Numbered from the stretch's first letter, positions 8,363 through 18,135 are shown. The stretch: 64,000 bases of DNA from Maledivibacter halophilus (GCF_900167445.1 NZ_FUZT01000001.1:424330-488329); one strand, 5' to 3'. Notes: generated by a model from the letters alone, not told the origin. Numbers and translations: made by a program.

Positions 8363-8818
8363 ATGATCAGACCTTTGGAAAAGGAAGATTATAATATATG
8401 GCTACAATTAGCTAAAGAGGTAGAATCACTATTTGGTGAAATGGTAGGAAATAAAGATTTTGAAAGGGGAATACAGGAATGCATATCTAGCTTTTCAGCT
8501 TTCTGTATTGTAGATAACTGTAATGAAATTCAAGGAATAATTGCAGTTAATAAAACTGAAAATGAAATATGTTGGCTTGCAGTCAGAGAAAGAAGTAGGG
8601 GAAAAGGATATGGGTATCAACTATTGAAAACAGCAATTAGCTTTTTAGATGATAAAAAACCTATATATGTACAGACTTTTTCTCCAAATGTAAAGGCTGG
8701 TAAAGCAGCAAGAAAGATATACATGAGGTTTGGATTTAAAGATTATAAAGATGGCGGGAAAAATCCTGCTGGTATTAATACAATGATAATGAAACTAGAA
8801 AAAATAAATAGAAATTGA
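8363..8818 (+). CDS. GNAT-family N-acetyltransferase
   Basis: A 151-aa acetyltransferase. The acetyl-CoA motif is WLAVRERSRGKGYGYQLLKTAISFL, followed by VQTFSPNVKAGKAARKIYMRFGFKDYKDGGKNPAGINTMIM, the C-terminal motif of a GNAT subfamily common in Clostridia. Start ATG after AAAAGGGTGATAAAAC. The preceding gap (8076-8362) contains only short frames with no start or ribosome-binding site, possibly remnants. Confidence 0.85.
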   Translation: MIRPLEKEDYNIWLQLAKEVESLFGEMVGNKDFERGIQECISSFSAFCIVDNCNEIQGIIAVNKTENEICWLAVRERSRGKGYGYQLLKTAISFLDDKKPIYVQTFSPNVKAGKAARKIYMRFGFKDYKDGGKNPAGINTMIMKLEKINRN

Positions 8819-8928
8819 ATAAATTAAATCCATCAATCTTTGTTTTATAAAAGTTTAATAAATTGCTAAAAATACAAACAGAGGTAATTATACAATTTCC
8901 TTTATAAGCAAAGATATGGAGTGATGAT

Positions 8929-9594
8929 ATGGCATTGATTTTAAAAACTGCAATTTTATTTGCTACTGGAATTTTACTTATGAGGGTGATGGGGAAGTCT
9001 GCAATTACTCAATTAACTCCCTATGATTTAATGGCTATAATAATTATTGGTACTGTTGTTGCAGAGCCTTTAATTAATACAAAGTTAAAGCCAACATTAA
9101 TTGTACTAGGTGCTTTACTAGTACTATATATAATCTTTTCTGAACTATCATTAAATCAATTTTTTAATAAAATACTATTAGGAAGGCCAACAATTTTAAT
9201 AAAACATGGAAAGATTATTGAAGAAAATATTGAAAAGGAAAAGATTTCTCTAATTCAGCTAACGGCAATTCTTAGAGTTAATGGATATCCAAAGGTTAAT
9301 GATATTGAATATGCCATATTGGAACCTACAGGAGAAATAAGTATTCTTCCAAAGGCAGATATAAGAAGTGTTACTCCTTCAGATTTAGGTATTAATGTAG
9401 AATATGAAGGTCTACCAATTGGAGTAATTATCGATGGAAAAATTCAAAGGAAAAATTTAAAGCTTATAAATAAGGATGAAGAATGGCTGAAAAACAAAAT
9501 GAGGGAAGAAGGAATAGATAATATAAAGAATATTATATATGCCTATGCCAGCGATGAAAAGGATGAGATTGTTTTTGACTTAAGAGAAAAATAA
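8929..9594 (+). CDS. DUF421/YetF-family membrane protein
   Basis: A 221-aa protein of the YetF/YdfS (DUF421) family. Three membrane helices occupy residues 1-75, with the family signature LLMRVMGKSAITQLTPYDLMAIIIIGTVVAEPLI between the first two. The cytoplasmic portion has the two short alpha/beta repeats typical of the family (GRPTILIKHGKIIEENIEKEKIS... and EGLPIGVIIDGKIQRKNLKLI...). Family members are common in spore formers, and their biochemical role is unsettled. Start after TATGGAGTGATGAT; monocistronic. Confidence 0.85.
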   Translation: MALILKTAILFATGILLMRVMGKSAITQLTPYDLMAIIIIGTVVAEPLINTKLKPTLIVLGALLVLYIIFSELSLNQFFNKILLGRPTILIKHGKIIEENIEKEKISLIQLTAILRVNGYPKVNDIEYAILEPTGEISILPKADIRSVTPSDLGINVEYEGLPIGVIIDGKIQRKNLKLINKDEEWLKNKMREEGIDNIKNIIYAYASDEKDEIVFDLREK

Positions 9595-9607
9595 CACTAT
9601 ATAAATT

Positions 9608-9698
9608 AACCTGTTGTGCTATTGAATCAAATTTTTGCTTTTAAATATAACTTAGGAAATATTAATACTCCCGATATAGGAACTAGCACAACCAGTTA
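9608..9698. repeat. Inverted-repeat element after the DUF421 gene
   Basis: TTAACCTGTTGTGCTA near the left and TAGCACAACCAGTTAA at the right are inverted copies (14 of 16 positions), about 90 bp apart. This could be a miniature element or a long terminator-like hairpin. A partial echo (CTAGCATAACAGGTTAA) occurs near 38269-38285. The remaining gap to 10118 shows a weak hairpin around 9871-9894 (GGTATGAT/ATTATGCC) but no recognised riboswitch or gene. Confidence 0.45.
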
Positions 9699-10118
9699 AA
9701 ATACTGTATATGAATACTTGCATATTTCAGGATCACTGTTGAATTTATTCCATTAAAGATATATAATGTTTATATAATTTCAAAATGTCGAAATTTTAAA
9801 AATTAATACTGTAACTCTCTTCGATTCCTTTTATCTAAGAACTCTAGGTTTATGATTTAAGGAACGTTAGGGTATGATTGGAAACGATTATGCCTCCCAG
9901 TGTGGAAAGAAGAGAAGTGATAGAGTATAACTAGAATGATGCTCAATTGATTGTTTGTTTTGGTAATAATATATCATCTTTGATTATTTTGACCATAACA
10001 TTAAACTTGAGTAATTCTTTCCTTGTTCTATTTCTTATACTCAAATATCACCTTCTTTTTTGATAAACTCCTGGGAAATAATTATTACATCAAGTTTATT
10101 GACTAAGGAGGATTTTTT

Positions 10119-11750
10119 ATGTCTAATGGGTATTTCAAAGTAAAAAAACCAGAAAATGAACCAGTGCTTTCTTATGGGGCCTATAGTAATGAGAGGGCCC
10201 AGCTTAAAGCCAAGCTTAGGGAGTTAAAAGAAACACAAATTGAAATTCCCTTAATAGTTGGAGGAAAAGAAATTTATACGGGTAATACAAAAAAGTGTTT
10301 AATTCCCCATAATAAAGACCATGTCCTTGGTATTTATCATATGGCTGGGGAACAGGAAATTGAAATGGCTATTGAAGCTGCATTACAGGCAAAAAAGGAA
10401 TGGGATGAAATGCCTTGGCAGCATAGGGCTTCTATATTTTTAAAGGCTGCTGAGCTTTTATCTGGGCCATGGAGATATACCCTCAATGCAGCCACAATGC
10501 TGGGACAAAGTAAAACTGCTTATCAAGCAGAAATAGATTCAGCATGTGAGTTAATAGACTTTATAAGGTTTAATACTTATTTTATGACGGAGATTTATGA
10601 TGACCAACTAATATCTACAAATGAATGCTGGAATAGAATAGAATATAGACCCCTTGAAGGATTTGTATTTTCAGTTACACCATTTAATTTTACTGCTATA
10701 GGAGGAAATTTAGCAATATCACCTGCTTTAATGGGAAATGTAGTTTTATGGAAACCTTCTAGGACGGCAGTGTATTCAAATTATTTTGTTATGAAATTGC
10801 TTCAGGAGGCAGGACTACCAGATGGAGTAATCAATTTTGTACCAAGTTCTGGAGGCTTAATAGGAAATAAAGTTTTCAATCACGAATCATTGGCGGGAAT
10901 CCATTTTACTGGGTCTACTGGAGTATTTAATACTATGTGGAAAACCATAGGAGAAAATATAGATAAATATAAATCATACCCTAAAATTGTAGGAGAAACA
11001 GGAGGGAAAGACTTTATATTTGCCCATAGCTTAGCAAATATTAACAAGCTTGTTACAGCATTAATACGAGGCGCATTTGAATATCAGGGACAAAAATGTT
11101 CGGCAGCTTCCAGGGCATATATACCAAATAGCATATGGACTGTTTTAAAATGTAAATTAATTAGCGAAGCTTCTACTATAAAAATGGGAGATATAGAAGA
11201 TTTCACTAATTTCATGGGTGCTGTTATAGATAAAGAATCCTTTGATAAAATCAAATCCTATATTGACTTTGCTAGAAATTCTGATGAAGCTGAAATAATA
11301 TGGGGAGGAAAATGTGACGATAGAGTAGGTTATTTTATTGAGCCAACAATCATAGCTACTAAAGATCCATATTTTAAAACAATGACAGAAGAAATTTTTG
11401 GACCAGTACTTACAATATATGTATATGAAGATGAAAAATTTGAAGAAACCCTTAAAATATGCAATGAATCAACTCCATATGGATTAACAGGTGGAATTTT
11501 TTCACAGGATAGGAAAGCATTAATTCTAATGGAAAGACTGCTTAAATATGCAGCAGGAAATTTGTATATAAATGATAAGCCTACAGGAGCAGTAGTAGGA
11601 CAACAGCCCTTTGGAGGAGCAAGAGCCTCTGGAACAAATGATAAGGCTGGCAGTAAATTAAATCTTTTAAGATGGGCGAATCCCAGAGTAATAAAAGAAA
11701 CCTTTGACTCAGAAGATGATTATAGATATTCATTTATGGATGCAATTTAA
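10119..11750 (+). CDS. pruA: 1-pyrroline-5-carboxylate dehydrogenase
   Basis: A 543-aa aldehyde dehydrogenase of the ALDH4A1-like subfamily, which oxidises glutamate semialdehyde/P5C to glutamate in proline, ornithine and arginine catabolism. Features include the cofactor region SVTPFNFTAIGGNLAISPALMGNVVLWKPS, GSTG (HFTGSTGVF), the general base Glu in VGETGGKDF and catalytic Cys327 in GQKCSAASR. Full length for the subfamily. Start after a strong AAGGAGG; it ends at a clear terminator and is monocistronic. With ornithine-cyclodeaminase-like genes elsewhere in the window it suggests amino-acid fermentation, but those genes are 46 kb away. Confidence 0.92.
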   Translation: MSNGYFKVKKPENEPVLSYGAYSNERAQLKAKLRELKETQIEIPLIVGGKEIYTGNTKKCLIPHNKDHVLGIYHMAGEQEIEMAIEAALQAKKEWDEMPWQHRASIFLKAAELLSGPWRYTLNAATMLGQSKTAYQAEIDSACELIDFIRFNTYFMTEIYDDQLISTNECWNRIEYRPLEGFVFSVTPFNFTAIGGNLAISPALMGNVVLWKPSRTAVYSNYFVMKLLQEAGLPDGVINFVPSSGGLIGNKVFNHESLAGIHFTGSTGVFNTMWKTIGENIDKYKSYPKIVGETGGKDFIFAHSLANINKLVTALIRGAFEYQGQKCSAASRAYIPNSIWTVLKCKLISEASTIKMGDIEDFTNFMGAVIDKESFDKIKSYIDFARNSDEAEIIWGGKCDDRVGYFIEPTIIATKDPYFKTMTEEIFGPVLTIYVYEDEKFEETLKICNESTPYGLTGGIFSQDRKALILMERLLKYAAGNLYINDKPTGAVVGQQPFGGARASGTNDKAGSKLNLLRWANPRVIKETFDSEDDYRYSFMDAI

Positions 11751-11773
11751 AGATAATATAATTTACAAATCAG

Positions 11774-11806
11774 AGAACAGTATATAAAGATATGCTGTTC
11801 TTTTTT
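11774..11806 (+). terminator. Rho-independent terminator after pruA
   Basis: AGAACAGTATA pairs with TATGCTGTTCT and is followed by T6. It lies 25 nt past the pruA stop. Confidence 0.85.
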
Positions 11807-11823
11807 GGCTCTTTGTCCCTCTA

Positions 11824-11852
11824 TTGACAAATATCTTTCACGGAGATATAAT
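11824..11852 (+). promoter_or_regulatory. Consensus sigma-A promoter of the tetR-ABC operon
   Basis: TTGACA at 11824-11829 and TATAAT at 11847-11852 are both perfect hexamers with the optimal 17-nt spacer. The last base of the -10 is the first base of the palindrome at 11852-11881, so a bound repressor would block the start site. Confidence 0.9.
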
Positions 11853-11881
11853 AGACCATATAGTCTAGACTGCATGGTCTA
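11852..11881 (+). promoter_or_regulatory. TetR operator palindrome
   Basis: A 30-bp two-fold symmetric site with half-sites TAGACCATATAGTCT and AGACTGCATGGTCTA (13 of 15 positions symmetrical). It overlaps the -10 and transcription start of the operon whose first gene is a TetR repressor, 40 nt downstream. This is the classic arrangement for autorepression. Confidence 0.85.
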
Positions 11882-11920
11882 TTAATTTTTTACAATATTA
11901 GTTTGCTGGAGTGAGTTGAT

Positions 11921-12556
11921 TTGAAGAAGAAGAATTTAACACGAAAGGAAAAACTTATTAATGTGGCAATGGATGAATTTATTGAAAATAGTTACGATGA
12001 AGCTTCCCTTAATAACATACTAAAAGAAGCTAGGATTAGCAAAGGCTCATTTTATTATCATTTTAAGAACAAAAAAGAATTATACTTATATATATATGAT
12101 CAAGTAGTAAAGGATAAGATTTCTTACTTAAATGAAGCTATGAAAGAAACAATGGGAGATATTTCAAGGAAAGATATCTTTACTATTTTAAGATTTTTAG
12201 GAAAAATTTCTTTGGAGTTTGCAGTAAAATATCCCAAATATTATAAATTAGGTAAGAGAATATTTGAAGAGAAAAATGAAGAAATAAAGGTGTTGACTAT
12301 AGTAAAAGCAAAAAGTGATGAAAGTTTGATACTAATTGAAAAATTAATTAAAAAAGCAATAAATAATAATGAACTGAGGGATGATTTTTCAGTAGACTTT
12401 ATCACTAGATTATTAAGACATTTAATGACAAATTTTTCAACTATATGTTTAGATGATATGAAGGATGAAATTGAGGGTTTTGATCTGGATAAGATTTTAG
12501 AAGTATATGACAGCTATATAGATTTTATAGAAAATGGACTTGGTAAGAAAAAATAA
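11921..12556 (+). CDS. TetR/AcrR-family transcriptional repressor
   Basis: A 211-aa regulator. The N-terminal helix-turn-helix (EKLINVAMDEFIENSYDEASLNNILKEARISKGSFYYHFKNKKELYLYIYD, about residues 9-58) is canonical TetR, and the C-terminal helical ligand domain is family-variable. The TTG start at 11921 lies 9 nt after GGAG. It is the first gene of a four-gene efflux operon and probably represses it through the 11852-11881 palindrome until a drug, lipid or peptide ligand binds. Confidence 0.9.
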   Translation: MKKKNLTRKEKLINVAMDEFIENSYDEASLNNILKEARISKGSFYYHFKNKKELYLYIYDQVVKDKISYLNEAMKETMGDISRKDIFTILRFLGKISLEFAVKYPKYYKLGKRIFEEKNEEIKVLTIVKAKSDESLILIEKLIKKAINNNELRDDFSVDFITRLLRHLMTNFSTICLDDMKDEIEGFDLDKILEVYDSYIDFIENGLGKKK

Positions 12557-12567
12557 GGGGGGGTAAA

Positions 12568-13278
12568 ATGGAAAAGAAGCCTTTGATGAAAATAGAGGAT
12601 TTGAGCAAGTTCTATCAGATGGGAGAAGTTACTGTAAAGGCTTTAAAGAATTCATCCTTTGAAATATATGAAGGTGAGTTTGTTGTAATACTTGGACCTA
12701 GCGGTTCAGGGAAAAGTACCTTACTCAATATTTTAGGGGGCATGGATAAACCTACTACTGGAAGATTTTTTTTAAGGGAAGAAGAGGTTACAAAATATAA
12801 TGAGAAAATGCTAACTAATTACAGAAGAGATAAAATAGGCTTCGTATTTCAGTTTTATAATCTTATGGCAAACCTTACTGCTAAAGAAAATGTTGAACTG
12901 GCCACTGAAATATGCAAAGACCCTTTAAATATTGAAAATGTCTTAAATGATGTTGGATTAGCTGATAGAAAAAATCATTTTCCTTCACAATTAAGCGGTG
13001 GAGAACAGCAAAGAGTAGCCATAGCCAGAGCTGTTGCCAAAAACCCCCTTGTGCTTTTATGTGATGAACCTACAGGAGCCTTAGATTATAAGACGGGTAT
13101 AGCTATACTTTCACTTCTTAGTAAAATAAATAGGCAGTATAAAAAGACAGTTATGCTGATAACACATAATGCTCCTATAGCTCAAATGGCAGATAGAATA
13201 ATAAAAATGAGAAGTGGAGAAATAGTTGAAAATGAAATAAATGAAAACCAAATAGATCCTGAAGGGATTGAATGGTAA
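12568..13278 (+). CDS. ABC transporter ATP-binding protein, MacB/LolD-type
   Basis: A 236-aa ATPase with Walker [11 protein letters not shown]-loop FVFQFYNLM, signature [14 protein letters not shown], Walker [13 protein letters not shown] and the H-loop LITHN. LolD/MacB-type ATPases power mechanotransmission rather than classical transport, consistent with the FtsX-like permease encoded next. Start after AAGGGGGGG; its stop overlaps the permease start (TAATG). Confidence 0.92.
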   Translation: MEKKPLMKIEDLSKFYQMGEVTVKALKNSSFEIYEGEFVVILGPSGSGKSTLLNILGGMDKPTTGRFFLREEEVTKYNEKMLTNYRRDKIGFVFQFYNLMANLTAKENVELATEICKDPLNIENVLNDVGLADRKNHFPSQLSGGEQQRVAIARAVAKNPLVLLCDEPTGALDYKTGIAILSLLSKINRQYKKTVMLITHNAPIAQMADRIIKMRSGEIVENEINENQIDPEGIEW

Positions 13279-15629
13279 TGAAAAAATTAAATTTAAGATT
13301 GATGAGACTTATAAAAAAGTCCTATGGTCAAGTAATAGCAGTAATAACAGTGATTGCTGTAGGATTATTGGTATATACAGCAATGAAAATGGCTGCATTG
13401 AATTTGGAAAGTACCCTTAATAAATATTATAATGAAACAAATTTTGCAGATATGTATGCCCAGGTAGTGAAAATTCCTACAGGCGCAATAGAAGATCTTA
13501 AAAATAAATATGGAATAACAGATGCACAGGGGCGTATAGTATCTGATGTTCCGTTGAAGGTTGAAAAGGGAGAAGAAAAGGTAACTATTAGAGTTGTATC
13601 TTTGCCAAATAGTGATAAAAAAATAAACGGAACCTATTTAGTTAATGGTGAGGAAATACAAAATAAAAATAAAGAGGTATTAGTAGTTGAACAATTTGCC
13701 AATGCACGAAATATAAAGACAGGTGATTTTTTAGAAGTTCAAATAAATGGAAGACTATACGATCTAAAGGTTTCCGGTATAGTGGCCAGTCCCGAATATA
13801 TTTATCTTATGGAGAGCGAACAAAGTCTTTTGCCTTTGCCAGAAAAATTTGGAGTTGTTTTTGTAGCCGATGAATTTGCAAGACAAAGCTTTGGATTTGG
13901 CGACAGCTATAATGAAATTATATTTAATGTTAATGATGAAAATCAATTAGATCAGATAAAGGATAAGCTAGAAAAGGTTTTGAAAAAATACGGTGTTAAG
14001 AGAATTATTGTTAAAGAAGACCAGCTGAGCAATAGAATGATATCAGAAGAGATAAAACAGCTGAAAAACATGTCAAAAATAATACCAATTATATTTCTTG
14101 GAGTGGCAGCTGTAATAATTGCAGTTATGATATCGAGAATGGTAAAGAAAGATAGAATCCCAATAGGTGTTATGAAGGCCCTTGGTTATAAAAATATAGA
14201 TATTATTTCCCACTATACAAAGTATTCGCTGATTATAGGAATAATAGGGGCAATAATAGGAACAAACCTAGGGATGCTGTTGGCAGGTGCAATGACTAAA
14301 CTTTATCTTCAGTTTTTCAACATTCCTATATTAAGGGTTAATTACTATTATAGATATACATTTTATTCAGTAGTATTATCAAGTATGTTTTGTATTGCGG
14401 CAGGATTCTTAGGTGGAAGGAAGGTTTTAAAGATACTTCCAGCTGAATCAATGAGACCTGAGGCTCCAAAGTCTGGTAAAAGAATACTTATAGAGAATAT
14501 AAAAATATTATGGAATATATTATCCTTTAGCTGGAAAATAGTTGTAAGAAATATTTTTAGAAATAAAAAAAGAGTCATATTTGTACTTATGGGTATAGCA
14601 TTATCTTTTAGCATGCTATTATTAACCTTCCATCAGTTAAATGCTTTTTTCCATATATTTAGAACCCATTATGGTGATTTTCAAAGAATGGATTATAGTA
14701 TAAATTTTTCTAAGCCCATGAATAAGAGAGTTATAAAAGATATTAATCACTTAATTGATATTGATGAAATTGAGCCCAAGAGTGAATTTCCCTTTGAAAT
14801 AATCAATGGCTGGAAAAGCAAAGTAGTTAATATTATTGGTGCTGAAAATGATACTGTTTTTTATAAGTTTATAAATTTAGAGGGTGAAGTAATAAATTTA
14901 CCTCAAAAGGGTATAGTGATTACTGAAAATCTAGCAAAGTATTTACAGGTTGAAAAAGGCGATAGGGTAATAATAAATAGCTTTATTCCCCATAGGGAAG
15001 ATATAAAGATTGAAGTTAAGGATATAGTAAAACAAAGTCTTGGAATCAATGCATATATGGATATTGAAGAAATGGATGAAATATTACTAGATAAAGAATT
15101 AATTACTGGGGCTTATTTTAATTCTGGGGATTATGTAAAGAAAAAGCTTGATAATCTCAAAAACGTAACTAGCTTGCAATCCCTTGAAGATTTGAAAAAT
15201 GTATTTGAACAATTTTTAAGTCTGACCTATTCTTCTATCGGTATGCTTGTGGTCTTTTCAAGTATTCTAGGCTTTGCTGTAGTATACAATACAACTGTTA
15301 TGGGAATATCAGAAAGAAGATTGGAATTTTCGTCTTTAAGGGTTATGGGTTTTTCAAGAAAACAGATATTCTGGATGATTGTAAAGGAAAATCTAGTTTT
15401 AACTGTTATTGGCATAGTAGTAGGTATTCCAATGGGAAGAGTTTTTATTACAGGAATTGAAGAGGCAATGAGTAATGATTTGTATACGCTGCATGTGGCA
15501 GTAAATCCTACAACCTATGTTTTTGCAGGATTATTCACTGTATTGTTTGTGGCAGCAGCACAATTATTTACCTTGAAGAAAATATATGGACTTGATTTTA
15601 TGGAAGCTCTTAAGAGTAGAATTTCATAG
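13278..15629 (+). CDS. FtsX-like ABC permease, large two-domain form
   Basis: About 783 aa with two FtsX modules. Membrane helix near residues 15-37, an extracytoplasmic domain (about 40-260), three helices (about 265-390), then a second helix near 425, a second extracytoplasmic domain, and three final helices (about 640-780) with the FtsX signature FSSLRVMGFSRKQIFWMI. A cytoplasmic coupling motif PIGVMKALGYKNIDII is also present. ATG at 13278 overlaps the ATPase stop and is favoured over the in-frame ATG at 13272. Likely pairs with the preceding ATPase and following adaptor for export of an antimicrobial, lipid or peptide. Confidence 0.88.
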   Translation: MKKLNLRLMRLIKKSYGQVIAVITVIAVGLLVYTAMKMAALNLESTLNKYYNETNFADMYAQVVKIPTGAIEDLKNKYGITDAQGRIVSDVPLKVEKGEEKVTIRVVSLPNSDKKINGTYLVNGEEIQNKNKEVLVVEQFANARNIKTGDFLEVQINGRLYDLKVSGIVASPEYIYLMESEQSLLPLPEKFGVVFVADEFARQSFGFGDSYNEIIFNVNDENQLDQIKDKLEKVLKKYGVKRIIVKEDQLSNRMISEEIKQLKNMSKIIPIIFLGVAAVIIAVMISRMVKKDRIPIGVMKALGYKNIDIISHYTKYSLIIGIIGAIIGTNLGMLLAGAMTKLYLQFFNIPILRVNYYYRYTFYSVVLSSMFCIAAGFLGGRKVLKILPAESMRPEAPKSGKRILIENIKILWNILSFSWKIVVRNIFRNKKRVIFVLMGIALSFSMLLLTFHQLNAFFHIFRTHYGDFQRMDYSINFSKPMNKRVIKDINHLIDIDEIEPKSEFPFEIINGWKSKVVNIIGAENDTVFYKFINLEGEVINLPQKGIVITENLAKYLQVEKGDRVIINSFIPHREDIKIEVKDIVKQSLGINAYMDIEEMDEILLDKELITGAYFNSGDYVKKKLDNLKNVTSLQSLEDLKNVFEQFLSLTYSSIGMLVVFSSILGFAVVYNTTVMGISERRLEFSSLRVMGFSRKQIFWMIVKENLVLTVIGIVVGIPMGRVFITGIEEAMSNDLYTLHVAVNPTTYVFAGLFTVLFVAAAQLFTLKKIYGLDFMEALKSRIS

Positions 15630-15641
15630 TGGGGTGTGAAA

Positions 15642-16886
15642 ATGAATAAAAAAATAATTAAAATAACTTCAATATCTTTAATAGTACTAATTGTTGTTTT
15701 TGGATTATATTATAAAGTGAAAAATGACAGCGCAGTAGTGGCTGAAATATATGAAGTGGGCCGGGGAGAAATATCTGAATATGTAGAGGAAACTGGAACA
15801 GTGAAATCCAGAGGAGAAAAAATTATTTATTCAAATGGAATTGGAGAAGTTAAAAATATAAATGTAGATGAAGGGGATTTTGTAAGAATAGGAGAAATAT
15901 TGGCACAAATAGATTCATCTAAGACTGATCTCGAAATAAAAGCACTAAATGCTCAAATTCAGGGATTAAGAGCTACTTATAAGGAAGCTGTAAAGCCTGT
16001 TGATAAGTCAAAAATAGCTGGGGCCCAGGCAAAGGTTGAAACCATGAAGATTAATTTAGAAGAAGCTAGGAGAAATTTGGAAAATAGCAAAAAGCTTTAT
16101 GAGGATGGAGCTATTTCCTTAGATGATTATAAAGGGGCTCAAAATAATTTTGCACTTCAGGAAAATTCCTTAAAAATAGCAGAAAATGAATTAAAACTCC
16201 TTGAAAAAGGGGTGTCGGGCAATATAAAAAATCAATATGAAGCGGAAATAGCTGGGCTAATATATAAAAAAGAGATTCTTGAAAAAAACAAAGAAGATCT
16301 TACGATAAAAGCGACTTCAAATGGAACTATAACTGAATTGTTTGTAAAGGAAGGCTTTTATGTGCAGCCTGGTGTAAACATATTAGAGATGGGAAATATT
16401 GAGGAGCTTTATGTAGGGGTAGATGTTTTAGCCAGTGAAGTTAGAGATATCAAGGTAGGTGGAGAGGTAATTATATATAATGATGATCTTGGTATTGATG
16501 AATTAAAGGGTAAGGTTGAAAAAATATATCCCAAAGCCTTTAGTAAGGTTTCGGATTTAGGAATCGAGCAAAAGAGGGTGAAAATAGATGTAAATATACC
16601 TCAAAATGAAAATCTAAAAATAGGATATGATATTGATACTAAATTTAAGCTATGGTCAAAGACAGATACATTAGTTGTACCCGATAACAGTGTGTTTGAA
16701 ATTGAAAATAATAATTTTGTATTTGCTGTAGAAGACAATAAAGCTGTATTAAGAAAAGTAGAAATAGGACTTAAAGGTGAAGAATATATTGAAATCAAAT
16801 CGGGACTAAAAGAAGGGAATAAGATTATTATTTCTCCCGATGAGGATATAGAAGAAGGAGTTACAATAAAAGAAGAAAAGAAATAA
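15642..16886 (+). CDS. HlyD/MacA-like efflux adaptor
   Basis: About 414 aa. N-terminal signal anchor (IIKITSISLIVLIVVFGLYYKV), a biotinyl-lipoyl-like half (EISEYVEETGTVKSRGEKIIYS...GEVKNINVDEGDFVRIGEILAQID), a long coiled-coil hairpin (about residues 95-200), the return lipoyl strand (IKATSNGTITELFVKEGFYVQPGVNIL) and a beta-barrel C-terminus. Gram-positive adaptors of this type link MacB-like permeases to the cell surface. ATG at 15642 follows GGGGTGTGAAA; an in-frame GTG lies at 15636. Last gene of the operon, followed by a family A repeat. Confidence 0.88.
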   Translation: MNKKIIKITSISLIVLIVVFGLYYKVKNDSAVVAEIYEVGRGEISEYVEETGTVKSRGEKIIYSNGIGEVKNINVDEGDFVRIGEILAQIDSSKTDLEIKALNAQIQGLRATYKEAVKPVDKSKIAGAQAKVETMKINLEEARRNLENSKKLYEDGAISLDDYKGAQNNFALQENSLKIAENELKLLEKGVSGNIKNQYEAEIAGLIYKKEILEKNKEDLTIKATSNGTITELFVKEGFYVQPGVNILEMGNIEELYVGVDVLASEVRDIKVGGEVIIYNDDLGIDELKGKVEKIYPKAFSKVSDLGIEQKRVKIDVNIPQNENLKIGYDIDTKFKLWSKTDTLVVPDNSVFEIENNNFVFAVEDNKAVLRKVEIGLKGEEYIEIKSGLKEGNKIIISPDEDIEEGVTIKEEKK

Positions 16887-16888
16887 CT

Positions 16889-17008
16889 ATATAGATTTCC
16901 CATAGTAAAACTTAAGAAAGGAAGTGGCCACTGAAGTTTCTTTCCTCAGCCAAAAGGATTCTCAGTGGCTACGACCGCAAATTAAACTTTTAAGGGCGTA
17001 CATCTATA
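16889..17008. repeat. Family A palindromic repeat with internal hairpin
   Basis: Starts TATAGATTTCCCATAGTAAAAC, as at 437 and 34715, and ends ACATCTATA in inverted sense. The centre holds a GTGGCCACTGA/TCAGTGGCTAC hairpin that other copies lack. It separates the efflux operon from the convergent minus-strand genes and may act as a bidirectional terminator. Confidence 0.6.
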
Positions 17009-17020
17009 AAGTTGCTTTTG

Positions 17021-17365
17021 TTAATGCATCTTAGAATTTTCAACAATCTTTTTATAAAGAGGATTATCTCCCATATATTTTTGTAAATAGGATATAAGTT
17101 TTTGGGAATTAACCCCTGAATACTCTAGCATTTTATCAGCTATATGATCTATAACCTCAGGTTCTTCACATTCAGATACTACTTCAAATATTTCTGATAT
17201 ATTTTGAGCCAGATGTGAAGTTGTATCATTATTTAAGTTTATGTCAGGTGTTATATTATTTTCTGACATATATTTTATAGCATCACATAGAATCCAGCCA
17301 GTTCCTTCTACGGTTTTTAAAAGATTGTGCAAATGTTTTTTATGTTCGGTTATACCTGTTGTCAT
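17021..17365 (-). CDS. Hypothetical helical protein, 114 aa
   Basis: A predicted mostly helical soluble protein with no signal peptide (TEHKKHLHNLLKTVEGTGWILCDAIKYMSENN at the N-terminus, VIDHIADKMLEYSG and LISYLQKYMGDNPLYKKIVE later). Start follows GGAAGGTGATATTTT, 23 nt after the CAP-protein stop, so the two are probably cotranscribed. Not recognised. Confidence 0.65.
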   Translation of the reverse strand: MTTGITEHKKHLHNLLKTVEGTGWILCDAIKYMSENNITPDINLNNDTTSHLAQNISEIFEVVSECEEPEVIDHIADKMLEYSGVNSQKLISYLQKYMGDNPLYKKIVENSKMH

Positions 17366-17388
17366 AAAATATCACCTTCCGTATAATT

Positions 17389-18135
17389 TTATCTTCCAAT
17401 AAATATTTGGGTAAATATTTTTCCATACTTAGATCCTTCCTTTATACCTACGCCAATATGAGTAAAGTTTGGATTAAGTATATTTTTCTTATGTCCTTCA
17501 GACTTCATTAAAGACTCATGGGCTGATTTAACAGTAGGGTCTCCAGCAATATTTTCACCGGCATAAATATACTTAATTCCAAAGTTTTTTAACATTTCAA
17601 AGGGACTGCCATAGGTAGGAGAATAGTGACTAAAATAATCATTATCTATCATATCCTGGGATTTATTTCTAGAAACGTCACAAAGCTCTAAATCAGCTTT
17701 TAGAGGAGTTAGCCCTCGTTTTGATCTTTCGGCATTAACAAGTCTTACCATTTCCTGTTCATTTGGGGTTAATTTCTTAATATTTGATTTTTGGCCTTGT
17801 AGGTTTGGTTTTTCTACTATGGGAGTTACTTCTTCTGGTTTTATAGCACCGATTTTTCCATTATCAAGGATGATTATATACCATTTACCCACTAATCCAG
17901 CCACATCTAATACATCATCTTTTTTTACAGTTGCCACAACGGGAAAGTTTTCAGAGTTACCGTTTCTAATATAAGCACTTTCCACATTAACCTTTACCTT
18001 TTCAACATTTCCTTTTTGAAATATTGAAGAAGCCATTGGATCTAAGGGCTTTTCTTGGGGATATCTTAAGCAACCGACAAAAGCTAATGATAATGTCAAG
18101 CTAAAAATGAGTATTAATAATTTGAGTTTTTTCAT
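17389..18135 (-). CDS. CAP-domain lipoprotein with SH3b domain (YkwD-like)
   Basis: About 248 aa. A lipoprotein signal (LILIFSLTLSLAFVGCLRYP, lipobox Cys about residue 22) is followed by a bacterial SH3-type domain (VNVESAYIRNGNSENFPVVATVKKDDVLDVAGLVGKWYII) and a C-terminal CAP/SCP domain (EQEMVRLVNAERSKRGLTPLKADLELCDVSRNKSQDM...YFSHYSPTYGSPFEML...GENIAG). The paired His and Glu residues of the CAP cavity are present. Such proteins are surface or spore-associated with no settled catalytic activity. ATG at 18135 after GAGGTGATTACT is preferred over the upstream GTG. Confidence 0.85.
   Translation of the reverse strand: MKKLKLLILIFSLTLSLAFVGCLRYPQEKPLDPMASSIFQKGNVEKVKVNVESAYIRNGNSENFPVVATVKKDDVLDVAGLVGKWYIIILDNGKIGAIKPEEVTPIVEKPNLQGQKSNIKKLTPNEQEMVRLVNAERSKRGLTPLKADLELCDVSRNKSQDMIDNDYFSHYSPTYGSPFEMLKNFGIKYIYAGENIAGDPTVKSAHESLMKSEGHKKNILNPNFTHIGVGIKEGSKYGKIFTQIFIGR

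Noticed and set aside
9840..9960. Possible riboswitch upstream of pruA
   Set aside because: A small hairpin exists, but none of the riboswitch consensus cores I know (glycine, lysine, SAM, T-box, guanidine) is present and there is no terminator switch.
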